Below, in pieces: positions 24,616 through 32,943 of a stretch of 61,476 nucleotides of DNA. The position numbers were made by a program, and so were the translations under genes. Origin of the DNA: a virus; IMG/VR virus record IMGVR_UViG_3300042691_020411, positions 1-61,476 of that record; one strand, given 5' to 3'. The notes beneath the pieces are model-generated. The model was not told the origin of the DNA. It made no database searches and saw nothing but the letters and a program-made list of their open reading frames with translations. Numbering within the stretch: the stretch's first letter is position 1; the number at the start of each line of letters is the position of its first letter.

Positions 24616-24642
24616 AATGGCAAATTTATTTTGCCATTTTTT
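24616..24642 (+). terminator. Intrinsic terminator after the large head-protein gene
   Basis: AATGGCAAA, loop TTTAT, TTTGCCATT, then four more T residues. It closes the block that begins near 15391. Confidence 0.85.
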
Positions 24643-24652
24643 ACCTTTGAAC

Positions 24653-24681
24653 TTGCATTACTTGGATAATTACTATATAAT
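24653..24681 (+). promoter_or_regulatory. Sigma-70-type promoter for dsbA-like gene
   Basis: TTGCAT (24653-24658), 17-base spacer, TATAAT (24676-24681). It starts 11 bases after the terminator and 25 bases before the 24706 start, with AGGAG between. Confidence 0.75.
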
Positions 24682-24705
24682 AAGGCTTATTACTAGGAGA
24701 TTTAC

Positions 24706-24963
24706 ATGTCAGGACGCAACTACGGCGCAGAAGAAAAGGCAAAATTGGAACGACTCATTGCTGAGGGTTCTACAGTATTACGTGAAATTGAAGATTTACA
24801 AGAAGGCTTAAAAGATACAGTTAAGGCGGTTGCAGAAGAACTACAAGTTAAACCTAGTGTTATTAACAAAGCTATTAAAATTGCACATAAAGGCGATTGG
24901 GCTGCTTATAACGAAGACTGGGAAGAAATTGAAGCAATTTTGGATATTACAAAACGTATCTAA
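24706..24963 (+). CDS. dsbA: DsbA-like small DNA-binding protein
   Basis: An 85-residue helical protein. The stretch EGLKDTVKAVAEELQVKPSV, then NKAIKIAHKGDW and a C-terminal acidic helix, aligns by eye with T4 DsbA (IRAKDELGVDGKMFNRLLALYHKDN). T4 DsbA binds double-stranded DNA near late promoters and may help late transcription. Own strong promoter, and placement just upstream of gp43. Assignment is from remembered family sequence, so moderate. Confidence 0.6.
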   Translation: MSGRNYGAEEKAKLERLIAEGSTVLREIEDLQEGLKDTVKAVAEELQVKPSVINKAIKIAHKGDWAAYNEDWEEIEAILDITKRI

Positions 24964-24969
24964 ACGTGT

Positions 24970-24975
24970 TATAAT
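24970..24975 (+). promoter_or_regulatory. gp43: Possible -10 box before gp43
   Basis: TATAAT (24970-24975), with a second overlapping TATAAT at 24975-24980. The -35 at 17 bases is poor (TTACAA). It may be an activator-dependent middle promoter, or transcription may come mainly from 24653. Confidence 0.4.
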
Positions 24976-24985
24976 ATAATGGTAA

Positions 24986-25032
24986 GGCGGGCCAGAATCC
25001 GCCGTATAGGTATTTGCAAGCCGTAAATTGCA
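24986..25032 (+). promoter_or_regulatory. gp43: Twin-hairpin leader of gp43, candidate autoregulatory operator
   Basis: Hairpin 1: GGCGG, 8-nt loop GCCAGAAT, CCGCC (24986-25003). Hairpin 2: TGCAA, 8-nt loop GCCGTAAA, TTGCA (25015-25032). Hairpin 2 ends three bases before the GGAGA ribosome binding site (25036-25040). The T4 gp43 operator is also a 5-bp, 8-nt-loop hairpin at the ribosome binding site, to which the polymerase binds to repress its own translation. Both loops here begin GCC. Confidence 0.6.
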
Positions 25033-25044
25033 TATGGAGAACTA

Positions 25045-27711
25045 ATGAGCTATGTAGACGCATGGTTTGACCGCGAGAATGACATCATTCGAGTAGTTGA
25101 ACGCAACAAGAAAGGCGAAAGAGAATTTCGCGACATCCCAGTAAAACACACGTTTTACGTCAAAGACCCAAGGGGCAAACATACATCAATTTACGGCGAT
25201 GCTGTATCACGGATTGTATGTAAGAACACTAAAGAACTACGCAAAGAACAAGCCATTAACAGTGGTAAGGAAATGTACGAAAGCGACATTAATCCAATCT
25301 TTGTTACACTAAGCGAACACTATCTAAATCAAGATGCTCCAAAACTAAATGTAGCGTTCTTCGACATTGAGGTAGACTTTGATCCTGAACGAGGTTATTC
25401 AACGCCAGATGATGCGTTTATGCCTATTACCAGTATTGCTGTTCACCTACAATGGTTAGAAACTCTAGTGTGTTTTGCTGTTCCACCAAAAACACTCACA
25501 TGGGAACAGGCACAAGACGCAATTAAAGATTTTCCAAACACTATGCTTTTTAAAACAGAAGCAGAAATGTTAGATGCGTTTTTGGATTTAATTAAAGACG
25601 CAGACATACTAACAGGTTGGAATAGCGAAGGTTATGATATTCCCTATACTGTTAACCGTGTTACTAAAGTGTTGAGTAAAGATGACACAAGACGGTTTTG
25701 TTTGTTTGATCAATTTCCCAAACGTCGTGAATATGAAAAGTTTGGACGGCAATCAGTTACATATGACTTTATTGGTCGTGTACACTTAGATAGTCTCGAA
25801 CTGTATCGCAAGTACACTTATGAAGAACGTCATAGCTATCGATTGGATGCTATTGCTGAATATGAATTAGGCGAGCGTAAGACACAATACGAAGGCACAT
25901 TGGATCAGTTATATAACAATGACTTTAAAACTTTTATTGAATATAACAGACAAGATACTTCATTGTTAGATAGACTAGACAAGAAACTAAAGTTCTTGGA
26001 TCTTGCCAACACACTGGCACATGAAAATACAGTATTGCTACAAACTACAATGGGTGCTGTGGCTGTAACTGAACAGGCTATTATTAACGAAAGTCATCGT
26101 AGAGGTTTTGTTGTTCCTAACAGAACTAAAATGAGTGAACGCGAAGATACTGCGGCAGCTGGTGCTTATGTTGCATATCCTAAAGAAGGATTGCAAGACT
26201 GGGTTGGATCGTTAGACATTAACAGTCTATATCCTTCCGCTATTAGAGCACTTAACATGGGTCCAGAAACTATTGTTGGTCAATTACGCCCAACAATGAC
26301 TGACGAATTCTTAACCAATCAAATGGCAAAAGGAAAAAGTTTTGCGGCCAGCTGGGAAGGCATCTTTGGGTCATTGGAATATACAGCCGTAATGAATCAA
26401 GAAATTGGTACAGACATTACTATCGATTGGGAGAACAATGATAGTGATGTGTTGTCTGCGGCAGAAGTTTACAGATTAATTTTTGAAAGCAATCAACCCT
26501 GGGTGCTTTCAGCAAATGGTACTATCTTCACGTATGAAAAAGAAGGTATTATTCCAGGGCTACTAAAACGCTGGTATGCAGAACGTAAAGAGATGCAGGC
26601 CAAGTTAAAGGAGGCAGTTAATGCTGGTAATAAAATTGAAGAAGAGTATTGGGACAAGCGACAACTGGTTAAGAAGATTAACCTTAATTCGCTCTATGGT
26701 GCCATTCTTAATAGTGGCTGTCGCTTTTTTGATAAGCGTATCGGGCAATCTACAACTCTTACTGGACGTCAGATTGCAAAGCACATGGCTGGAAAAGTCA
26801 ATGAGATCATTGCGGGAGAATACAATCACGTGGGCAAGGCCATTATATATGGAGACACAGACAGTTGTTACTTCAGTGCGTACAAGACTTTAAAGAACGA
26901 AATCGATGCTGGTCACATCCCTTGGACTAAAGAAACTGTTGTACAGTTGTATGACCAAATTGGTGAAGAAGTAAATCAAACATTCCCACAATTTATGTTA
27001 GATGCATTTCACTGTCCTAAGTCACGTGGCGAAGTTATTAAAGCAGGTCGAGAAATTGTTGGTAGTAAAAGTTTGTTTATTACTAAGAAGCGTTACGCTG
27101 TGTTGTATTACGACAAAGAAGGCAAACGTGCAGACGTAGATGGTAAACCAGGTAAGATCAAAGCTATGGGTTTAGATCTAAAGCGTAGTGATACTCCAGA
27201 ATTTATTCAAAACTTTTTAAGTGACGTACTTGAAAAAGTACTAACTGGTGCTACTGAACAAGATGTGTTGGATCATATTACACATTTTCGAACATTGTTC
27301 AAGGCCCGTCCAGGCTGGGAGAAAGGTAGCCCTAAACGTGCTAACAACATTACTGAGTATGAGAGTAAAGAGAAGAAAGCTGGTAAAGCCAATATGCCAG
27401 GGCACGTTCGAGCAAGTATCAATTGGAACACTCTCAAACGTATGTTTGGCGACAAGTATTCTATGAATATTACAGATGGTCAAAAAGTTATTGTTTGTAA
27501 ACTAAAACAAAACCCAATGGGCTTTACTAGTGTTGCTTATCCAGTTGATGAACTAAGACTACCACAGTGGTTTAAGGACATGCCGTTCGATCACGAGGAA
27601 ATGGAACAAACTATTATCGATAACAAATTAGACAATTTAATTGGCGTATTAAAGTGGGACATTCGCAGTACAGAAGAAAAGAATACTTTTAATAGTTTAT
27701 TTGAGTTTTAA
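25045..27711 (+). CDS. gp43: Family-B DNA polymerase (T4 gp43)
   Basis: Replicative polymerase with proofreading. Exonuclease motif I FFDIEVDFD (about 105-113), Exo II GWNSEGYDIPY, Exo III YNRQDTSLLD; polymerase motif A DINSLYPS (from 391), motif B KKINLNSLYG (from 544) and motif C YGDTDS (602-607). All catalytic acids are present. Its 888 residues match T4 gp43 (898). Shine-Dalgarno GGAGA is five bases upstream, behind a twin-hairpin leader. It works with the clamp (28528) and clamp loader (4624). Confidence 0.97.
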   Translation: MSYVDAWFDRENDIIRVVERNKKGEREFRDIPVKHTFYVKDPRGKHTSIYGDAVSRIVCKNTKELRKEQAINSGKEMYESDINPIFVTLSEHYLNQDAPKLNVAFFDIEVDFDPERGYSTPDDAFMPITSIAVHLQWLETLVCFAVPPKTLTWEQAQDAIKDFPNTMLFKTEAEMLDAFLDLIKDADILTGWNSEGYDIPYTVNRVTKVLSKDDTRRFCLFDQFPKRREYEKFGRQSVTYDFIGRVHLDSLELYRKYTYEERHSYRLDAIAEYELGERKTQYEGTLDQLYNNDFKTFIEYNRQDTSLLDRLDKKLKFLDLANTLAHENTVLLQTTMGAVAVTEQAIINESHRRGFVVPNRTKMSEREDTAAAGAYVAYPKEGLQDWVGSLDINSLYPSAIRALNMGPETIVGQLRPTMTDEFLTNQMAKGKSFAASWEGIFGSLEYTAVMNQEIGTDITIDWENNDSDVLSAAEVYRLIFESNQPWVLSANGTIFTYEKEGIIPGLLKRWYAERKEMQAKLKEAVNAGNKIEEEYWDKRQLVKKINLNSLYGAILNSGCRFFDKRIGQSTTLTGRQIAKHMAGKVNEIIAGEYNHVGKAIIYGDTDSCYFSAYKTLKNEIDAGHIPWTKETVVQLYDQIGEEVNQTFPQFMLDAFHCPKSRGEVIKAGREIVGSKSLFITKKRYAVLYYDKEGKRADVDGKPGKIKAMGLDLKRSDTPEFIQNFLSDVLEKVLTGATEQDVLDHITHFRTLFKARPGWEKGSPKRANNITEYESKEKKAGKANMPGHVRASINWNTLKRMFGDKYSMNITDGQKVIVCKLKQNPMGFTSVAYPVDELRLPQWFKDMPFDHEEMEQTIIDNKLDNLIGVLKWDIRSTEEKNTFNSLFEF

Positions 27712-27712
27712 T

Positions 27713-28483
27713 ATGAAGATAATAATTGCAGGATACGGATTCGTTGGCAAAGCTGTGCATAATGCACTTAAGGATAAACACGAACTAGTAATTGTTGATC
27801 CTAGTTATACAACTGACAAAATACAAAATCATCATGACGCAGATGGATTGATTGTTTGTGTTAATACGCCAACCGGTGAGCATGGAATTATTGCTGAAAA
27901 TATTGCTAATGTATTAGACCAAACACCAATCTTTATGCCCGTGTTGATTAAAAGTACAGTAACACCCGGTGTTGCTGATGCGTTTGATGAAATATATTCT
28001 GAACATAGTATTGTTTACAGTCCAGAATTTTTAAGAGCTAAAACTGCTAATCAAGATTTTATTAATCAAAAGTACATTGTTTTAGGCGGAGAAGACCCTG
28101 AATGTTTTTGGCAAGAATTATTTCAAACATCTTTACCAAATTGCAATTTGTTTTTTAATTGCACAGCACAAGAAGCATGTTTAATAAAATATTCTGCTAA
28201 TTCATTTCTTGCGCTCAAAACAAGTTTTTTTAATCAAATATACGATGTGTGTCAAAAAACAGGAATGGAGTTTGACATAGTAAGACAAATCTTATCCCAA
28301 GATAGTCGTATTGGAAGTGGGCATACGTTAGTACCTGGTCCAGATGGTGACCGTGGATTTGGAGGACATTGTTTTCCAAAGGATACGGAAGCATTTGTAC
28401 ATTGGGCTAATACTATTGAAGCACCTGTAACATTGGTAGAATCTGCTATCAAATACAACAACAAAGTAAGAAAAAACTCTTGA
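27713..28483 (+). CDS. Short UDP-glucose 6-dehydrogenase-like protein
   Basis: N-terminal Rossmann motif IIIAGYGFVGKAV (3-15), VNTPTGEHG, the hallmark YSPEFLRAKTA, then Lys159/Asn163 in CLIKYSANS, and the active-site cysteine in GFGGHCFPKD (Cys220). Full enzymes have about 390-450 residues; this has 256 and stops after the central domain, so the C-terminal UDP-binding domain is missing. It may be a trimmed enzyme or act on another nucleotide sugar. It starts one base after gp43 with no strong ribosome binding site, so translation may be coupled. Confidence 0.8.
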   Translation: MKIIIAGYGFVGKAVHNALKDKHELVIVDPSYTTDKIQNHHDADGLIVCVNTPTGEHGIIAENIANVLDQTPIFMPVLIKSTVTPGVADAFDEIYSEHSIVYSPEFLRAKTANQDFINQKYIVLGGEDPECFWQELFQTSLPNCNLFFNCTAQEACLIKYSANSFLALKTSFFNQIYDVCQKTGMEFDIVRQILSQDSRIGSGHTLVPGPDGDRGFGGHCFPKDTEAFVHWANTIEAPVTLVESAIKYNNKVRKNS

Positions 28484-28508
28484 CTTTAGACAAAAACCTA
28501 AATATAAT
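28480..28508 (+). promoter_or_regulatory. gp45: Sigma-70-type promoter for gp45-dpdA
   Basis: TTGACT (28480-28485), 17-base spacer, TATAAT (28503-28508). It overlaps the stop of the previous gene and lies 19 bases before the gp45 start. Confidence 0.75.
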
Positions 28509-28527
28509 AAGGAACATGGAGAATCAT

Positions 28528-29259
28528 ATGAAAGACATTTTACAAGACTTAGTAGCACATACACACAGCCTAGGATTTATTCCTTTGGTAAAAATTAGTT
28601 CTACTCAAGAAGCAACAGAAATAGAAGCAATGGCGGAAGACCGTTCAGTTATTGTTAATGCTAAAACTAAAACACCAGTAGATCAATTCTCAGGTGTGTT
28701 TGGTATGCCAAACCTAAATAAACTAGACATTCATTTAAAGTGTCCAGAATATAAAGAAAATGCAAAAATTAGTGTTGTTAAGGCACAACGTAACGGAGAA
28801 GAAATTCCAACAGGTTTGCATTTTGAAAATAAAGATGGCGACTTTGAAAACGACTATCGTTTTATGAACACTGAAATTATCAATGAAAAATTGAAGGCAG
28901 TTAAGTTCAAAGGTGCTAAGTGGGATATCGAATTTGAACCTAGCGTTGCAAGTATTCAACGTTTGAAGTTCCAAGCAAATGCACACAGCGAAGAAAGCGT
29001 TTTCCAAGTTAAAAGTGACAATGGCAATTTAGTATTCAGCTTTGGCGATGCTAGTACACACGCAGGTGAATTTGTTTTCGAAGCAGGTGTTACTGGAAAA
29101 CTAAAGCAAACATGGTCTTGGCCAGTTGTTCAAGTTATGAGTATTCTTAACTTAGCTGGTAACATTACTATGAAAATTGCAGACATCGGTGCTATGCAAA
29201 TTACTGTAGATAGCGGTGTTGCAGAATATAACTACATTCTTCCAGCACAATCTAAATAA
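28528..29259 (+). CDS. gp45: Sliding clamp, DNA polymerase processivity factor (T4 gp45)
   Basis: Ring-forming clamp that tethers gp43 and, in T4, also activates late transcription. The fold is recognised from N-terminal MKDILQDLVAHTHSLGFIPL, central NLNKLDIHLKCPEYKENA and C-terminal KIADIGAMQITVDSGVAEYN; 243 residues against 228 in T4. The start at 28528 has GGAG at ideal distance and lies downstream of the promoter -10; earlier ATGs are too close to the promoter. Its stop overlaps the dpdA start (TAATG). Confidence 0.9.
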   Translation: MKDILQDLVAHTHSLGFIPLVKISSTQEATEIEAMAEDRSVIVNAKTKTPVDQFSGVFGMPNLNKLDIHLKCPEYKENAKISVVKAQRNGEEIPTGLHFENKDGDFENDYRFMNTEIINEKLKAVKFKGAKWDIEFEPSVASIQRLKFQANAHSEESVFQVKSDNGNLVFSFGDASTHAGEFVFEAGVTGKLKQTWSWPVVQVMSILNLAGNITMKIADIGAMQITVDSGVAEYNYILPAQSK

Positions 29260-30965
29260 TGAATAAAAATCTAACAGCCGCACAGAAAGATTATGCATAT
29301 TTCCTGCCGGCAACGTCAGGATTTTATAGCACATACATAGGCAAACAACGCTATAATAATTACGTGGATCCTGCACGGATACCTGCTAGTTTTGGACCTA
29401 TGGGTATTGAAGCTATGAATTATTTGAATCCTAATGCGGCGTTTTATTTCGACCATTGTTTGTATTCAGCAGGTCATGCGAACTTAGATTTGTCTAAACA
29501 CGATCCTAGCGAGGATATGTTTCGCAACAGAGATCGTAGTACCAGTTGGGTATTGGGTGACTCAGGTGGATTCCAGATTGGTAAAGGTGTGTGGGAAGGT
29601 GAATGGAATGACCCTACAGGTCCAGAGGTAGCACAGCGAATGGCAGAAGCTGTTGCTCGAGGTGTTGAATTAGTTCCACAAATTGATCCTACTGGAAACC
29701 CTAAGACTGATAAAAATGGTAATCCCAAATATACTAAAATAGATCATGTTAAACTGTATCAAGCAAAACTAGATGCGGCACAAAAGAAACGTGAACAAGT
29801 ATTAACTTGGATGGATGCATTAATGGATTACGGCATGGTGCTGGATATTCCAGCATGGGTTGGTCGTAGTCCAGTTGGTGCTAAAAACAGTGGCATTGGT
29901 AGTTATGAGCAGGCTGTTAGTGCAACCAAGTATAACAACGAATACTTTATTAAACATCGAACAGGTGCTTGTAAGTTTTTAAATGTGTTGCAAGGTGAAA
30001 ACCATCAGCAAGCAGAAGATTGGTATCATCAAATGAAAGACTTTTGCGATCCAAACAAATATGAAAAACCATTTAATGGTTGGGCAATGGGTGGACAGAA
30101 TATGTGTGACGTCCACCTTGTGTTAAAAAGATTAGTAGCATTGAAGTTCGATGGTCTTTTAGAAAAAGGACAGCAGGACTGGATGCACTTCTTGGGTACT
30201 AGTAAGTTAGAATGGGCACTCTTGCTCACAGATCTTCAACGTGCAATAAGGAAACATCATAATGAAAACTTTACCATATCTTTTGACTGCGCCTCGCCCT
30301 TCCTTGCAACAGCAAATGGACAAATCTACGTCCAAACAGAAATTACCGACAGAGAAAAATGGCTCTACCGAATGTTGCCGTCTCTTGATGACAAAAAATA
30401 CAGTAAAGATACAAGACTCTTCCAAGATGTAGTAGTACAAGACGGACACTTTAGTACCTTTACCACTAGTCCATTAATGGACGGTGTTGAAGTTAAAGAT
30501 ATTTGTATCTACGGACCTAATGATCAAAATAAAATTGGCAAGGTTGGTAAGACTAGTTGGGACAGTTTCACCTATGCTATTATGATGGGACATAATGTTT
30601 GGTTACATTTGAATAGTGTACAAGAAGCTAATCGTCAGTATGACGCTGGACTATGTCCAGCGATGTTAGTAGACGAACGTTTTAACCGTACATATTTTAA
30701 AGATGTAGTTGAAGCTATCTTTAGTACACCAAATCGTCAAGAAGCAGAAGATATTATCGAAATGTACAGCAAATTTTGGATGGCAATACCTGGTACACGT
30801 GGTGCAACTGGTAAGAAAACCGTTAACGCTAGTACTATGTTTTCCACTCTATTTGACGAAGTAGAAGAAGATAGTGTACAATTAGAAGATGACGTAGATT
30901 TTGATGAATCTGCGATTGGTAAACTAGATGACTTGGAAGCACAATTACATAATGACATTACCTGA
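29259..30965 (+). CDS. dpdA: DpdA-like DNA transglycosylase (TGT superfamily)
   Basis: The TGT active-site motifs appear in TGT order: GDSGGFQ (100-106; Asp101 matches the base-binding Asp), VLQGE (243-247, for IVQGG), GWAMGGQ (274-280, for GYAIGGL), MHFLGT (309-314, for LMGVGT), and FDCASPFLATANG (342-354, for the nucleophile segment DCVMPTRNARNG; Asp343). DpdA enzymes exchange guanine in DNA for a 7-deazaguanine base, protecting phage DNA from restriction. It is longer (568 aa) than host TGT (about 375) and lacks an obvious TGT zinc site. folE and queE for precursor synthesis lie at 37947 and 39610. It shares TAATG with gp45. Confidence 0.85.
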   Translation: MNKNLTAAQKDYAYFLPATSGFYSTYIGKQRYNNYVDPARIPASFGPMGIEAMNYLNPNAAFYFDHCLYSAGHANLDLSKHDPSEDMFRNRDRSTSWVLGDSGGFQIGKGVWEGEWNDPTGPEVAQRMAEAVARGVELVPQIDPTGNPKTDKNGNPKYTKIDHVKLYQAKLDAAQKKREQVLTWMDALMDYGMVLDIPAWVGRSPVGAKNSGIGSYEQAVSATKYNNEYFIKHRTGACKFLNVLQGENHQQAEDWYHQMKDFCDPNKYEKPFNGWAMGGQNMCDVHLVLKRLVALKFDGLLEKGQQDWMHFLGTSKLEWALLLTDLQRAIRKHHNENFTISFDCASPFLATANGQIYVQTEITDREKWLYRMLPSLDDKKYSKDTRLFQDVVVQDGHFSTFTTSPLMDGVEVKDICIYGPNDQNKIGKVGKTSWDSFTYAIMMGHNVWLHLNSVQEANRQYDAGLCPAMLVDERFNRTYFKDVVEAIFSTPNRQEAEDIIEMYSKFWMAIPGTRGATGKKTVNASTMFSTLFDEVEEDSVQLEDDVDFDESAIGKLDDLEAQLHNDIT

Positions 30966-31197
30966 TGAAAGATATCGAGCAGTAGTACAGACTCAAAAGT
31001 TTTTAGTCGAGATTTTGTCTACTCCTCGAGTTCCAAAAGCAATTAAAGACCGTGCAAGAAGTTGTTTGCGTCATTACCCAAGTGATTGGGATATGCAACG
31101 TGCAGCCGAAGGTAGCCCGGAGATATTCCAAGAACAAATGGAAGCAGTAACCCGTTTATTTAAATCCTACGAAGAAAAGAAAAATGAGCAAGCGTAG
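30952..31197 (+). CDS. BPSL0761-family small protein (81 aa)
   Basis: MTLPDERYRAVVQTQKFLVE, then STPRVPKAIKDRARSCLRHYP. This matches the small BPSL0761 family known from beta- and gammaproteobacteria; no function is established. The start at 30952 lies inside the end of dpdA (14-base overlap), so it is probably translationally coupled to it. It may have been acquired from the host lineage. Confidence 0.7.
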   Translation: MTLPDERYRAVVQTQKFLVEILSTPRVPKAIKDRARSCLRHYPSDWDMQRAAEGSPEIFQEQMEAVTRLFKSYEEKKNEQA

Positions 31198-32068
31198 CCT
31201 TATAGTCGGTATGGGTATCGGACAGTTATACAAAACTGTTCTAGAAAAACTTGGGCACGAAGTTATTACCGTGGATCAAGATATTACAAAAAGAGCAATG
31301 TTGCCCAGTATCGATTCTGCTATGCTTCTTTATGCTCCATTCGATACTGTACACATTTGTACACCAAATTTTACACATTTTCAATTGGCTGCTAAACTTG
31401 CACCTGTAAGTAAAATAGTATTTGTTGAAAAACCAGGTGTGGCTAAATCGGAAAACTGGGCTACACTAGCTCACACATTTACTAATACACGTTTCATAAT
31501 GGTTAAAAACAATATGTGGCGTAACAATATAAGTGAACTAGCCAAATTAGCAAACAAAGCTAAGACTGTAAAGATACGTTGGATTAGAAAGAACTGTATT
31601 CCTAGTCCCGGTAGTTGGTTTACAACTAAAAAACTAGCGTTTGGTGGTGTTAGTCGCGACTTAATGCCGCACTTACTAAGTTTATACGTAGCTATGAACC
31701 CTAACTGGAAGAATGAAACCATTAGTGGTCAAACTGCTATGGCATGTTGGGAACTCAAAGACATTGAAAGCACAGAATACGGTACTGTAAATCCTAATGG
31801 CACATATGATGTAGACGATGTGTGTGTTATTAACTTTGGTGATAAATGGAAATGTGCAGCTAATTGGCGTAGTATGGATGAAGAAGATAGTTCTATTGAG
31901 TTTATTATGCAGGACAATAGTGTAGAACGATTTGAACTAGGTTGGTGTCCAGAAGAAGCATATCATAATATGATTGTCGATGCTATTGCAAATATAGCTA
32001 ACAACGATTTTTGGCAAGAACAATTACAACAAGACTTTTGGATACATGAGAGAATAGAAAATCTATGA
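31184..32068 (+). CDS. Gfo/Idh/MocA-like oxidoreductase
   Basis: A NAD(P)-binding Rossmann N-terminus (SLIVGMGIGQLYKTV) with a slightly unusual Gly motif, VHICTPNFTH (56-65) and VEKPG (81-85), the EKP family signature, then GGVSRDLMPHLLSLY in the place of the family's GGxxxDxGxHxxD motif. 294 residues. The family acts on sugars or related polyols. It overlaps both neighbours (14 and 4 bases) in an operon with dpdA and a medium-chain dehydrogenase. The substrate is unknown. Confidence 0.75.
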   Translation: MSKRSLIVGMGIGQLYKTVLEKLGHEVITVDQDITKRAMLPSIDSAMLLYAPFDTVHICTPNFTHFQLAAKLAPVSKIVFVEKPGVAKSENWATLAHTFTNTRFIMVKNNMWRNNISELAKLANKAKTVKIRWIRKNCIPSPGSWFTTKKLAFGGVSRDLMPHLLSLYVAMNPNWKNETISGQTAMACWELKDIESTEYGTVNPNGTYDVDDVCVINFGDKWKCAANWRSMDEEDSSIEFIMQDNSVERFELGWCPEEAYHNMIVDAIANIANNDFWQEQLQQDFWIHERIENL

Positions 32069-32943
32069 CACGCTGTTTACAAACAACTGGACAAGGATTC
32101 TTTGAAGAAGTAATCTATGATGTTCCTCCTTTAAACGAAGACGAAATCTGTGTACGTGCGGTTATGACTGGTGTCTGCCGTAGTGATATTGATATGATGC
32201 AAGGCAACTTTGGTCCTTTACCACTTCATATGCAAGGACACGAAGGACTAGGTGAAGTAATTGGTATTGGTGCTAATATCACCAATGTAAATTTTGGAGA
32301 TTTTGTTGCCACCCGCGGTGAACCTGCATACGCAGATATATATAATGTACGAAAAGACGAGTATGTGCAAGTGCCCGAAGCACATCCACGCTACATTATC
32401 GAACCAGTTGCATGTGGTATCAACGCTGTAGATGTTGCTAATTGTTCTAGACAAGATAAAATACTTATTATTGGTAGTGGATTCTTAGCGTGGGTGGCGT
32501 ATCACACTCTAACCAAATTTAAACATTGCGAAAATGTAGATGTACTAGGTTCCAGTAATATTGACCTGTGGGGAGATATATTGCTATTTGGTACAACTGA
32601 TAGTTATGATGTAATTATTGACTTATCTGGAAAATACGAACTAGGCATAGACATTGGCCTAAATAATAACGCACTAATAGTCGATGCTGTTGGTAAAGCT
32701 ATATCAAAAGAAGAAGCCCAGCAACAACTTTGGAAGGCTGTTACTACTATTAAACCAAGTCCAAGAAATCCAAATTTTCATCAATGTATGAAAGATGCAG
32801 TATGGATGATTGAAAACGGTTATCTAGAGGTTGATTCTTTCTGGACTAGAGCATATAATAGAAACATAGAATGGCAACAGGCGTTTGCGGATGGTGTGGA
32901 TCGTCCGAACGGTTACAGCAGAGGTTATATTAAATGGGACTAA
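32065..32943 (+). CDS. Medium-chain (Zn) dehydrogenase-like protein
   Basis: The GroES-like catalytic domain carries GVCRSDID (36-43, Cys38) and GHEGLGEVIG (58-67), the zinc alcohol dehydrogenase motifs, followed by VEPVACGINA-like EPVACGINAVDV. The Rossmann part is degenerate (ILIIGSGFLAWVAYH) and the protein is shorter (292 aa) than typical members (about 350). The structural zinc four-Cys loop is missing. It is coupled to the upstream Gfo/Idh/MocA gene by a four-base overlap, so both may act on one sugar. Confidence 0.75.
   Translation: MTRCLQTTGQGFFEEVIYDVPPLNEDEICVRAVMTGVCRSDIDMMQGNFGPLPLHMQGHEGLGEVIGIGANITNVNFGDFVATRGEPAYADIYNVRKDEYVQVPEAHPRYIIEPVACGINAVDVANCSRQDKILIIGSGFLAWVAYHTLTKFKHCENVDVLGSSNIDLWGDILLFGTTDSYDVIIDLSGKYELGIDIGLNNNALIVDAVGKAISKEEAQQQLWKAVTTIKPSPRNPNFHQCMKDAVWMIENGYLEVDSFWTRAYNRNIEWQQAFADGVDRPNGYSRGYIKWD

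Noticed and set aside
27713-28483. Sequencing error shortening the UDP-glucose-dehydrogenase-like gene
   Set aside because: No C-terminal domain is encoded in any frame after the stop; a promoter and gp45 follow at once.
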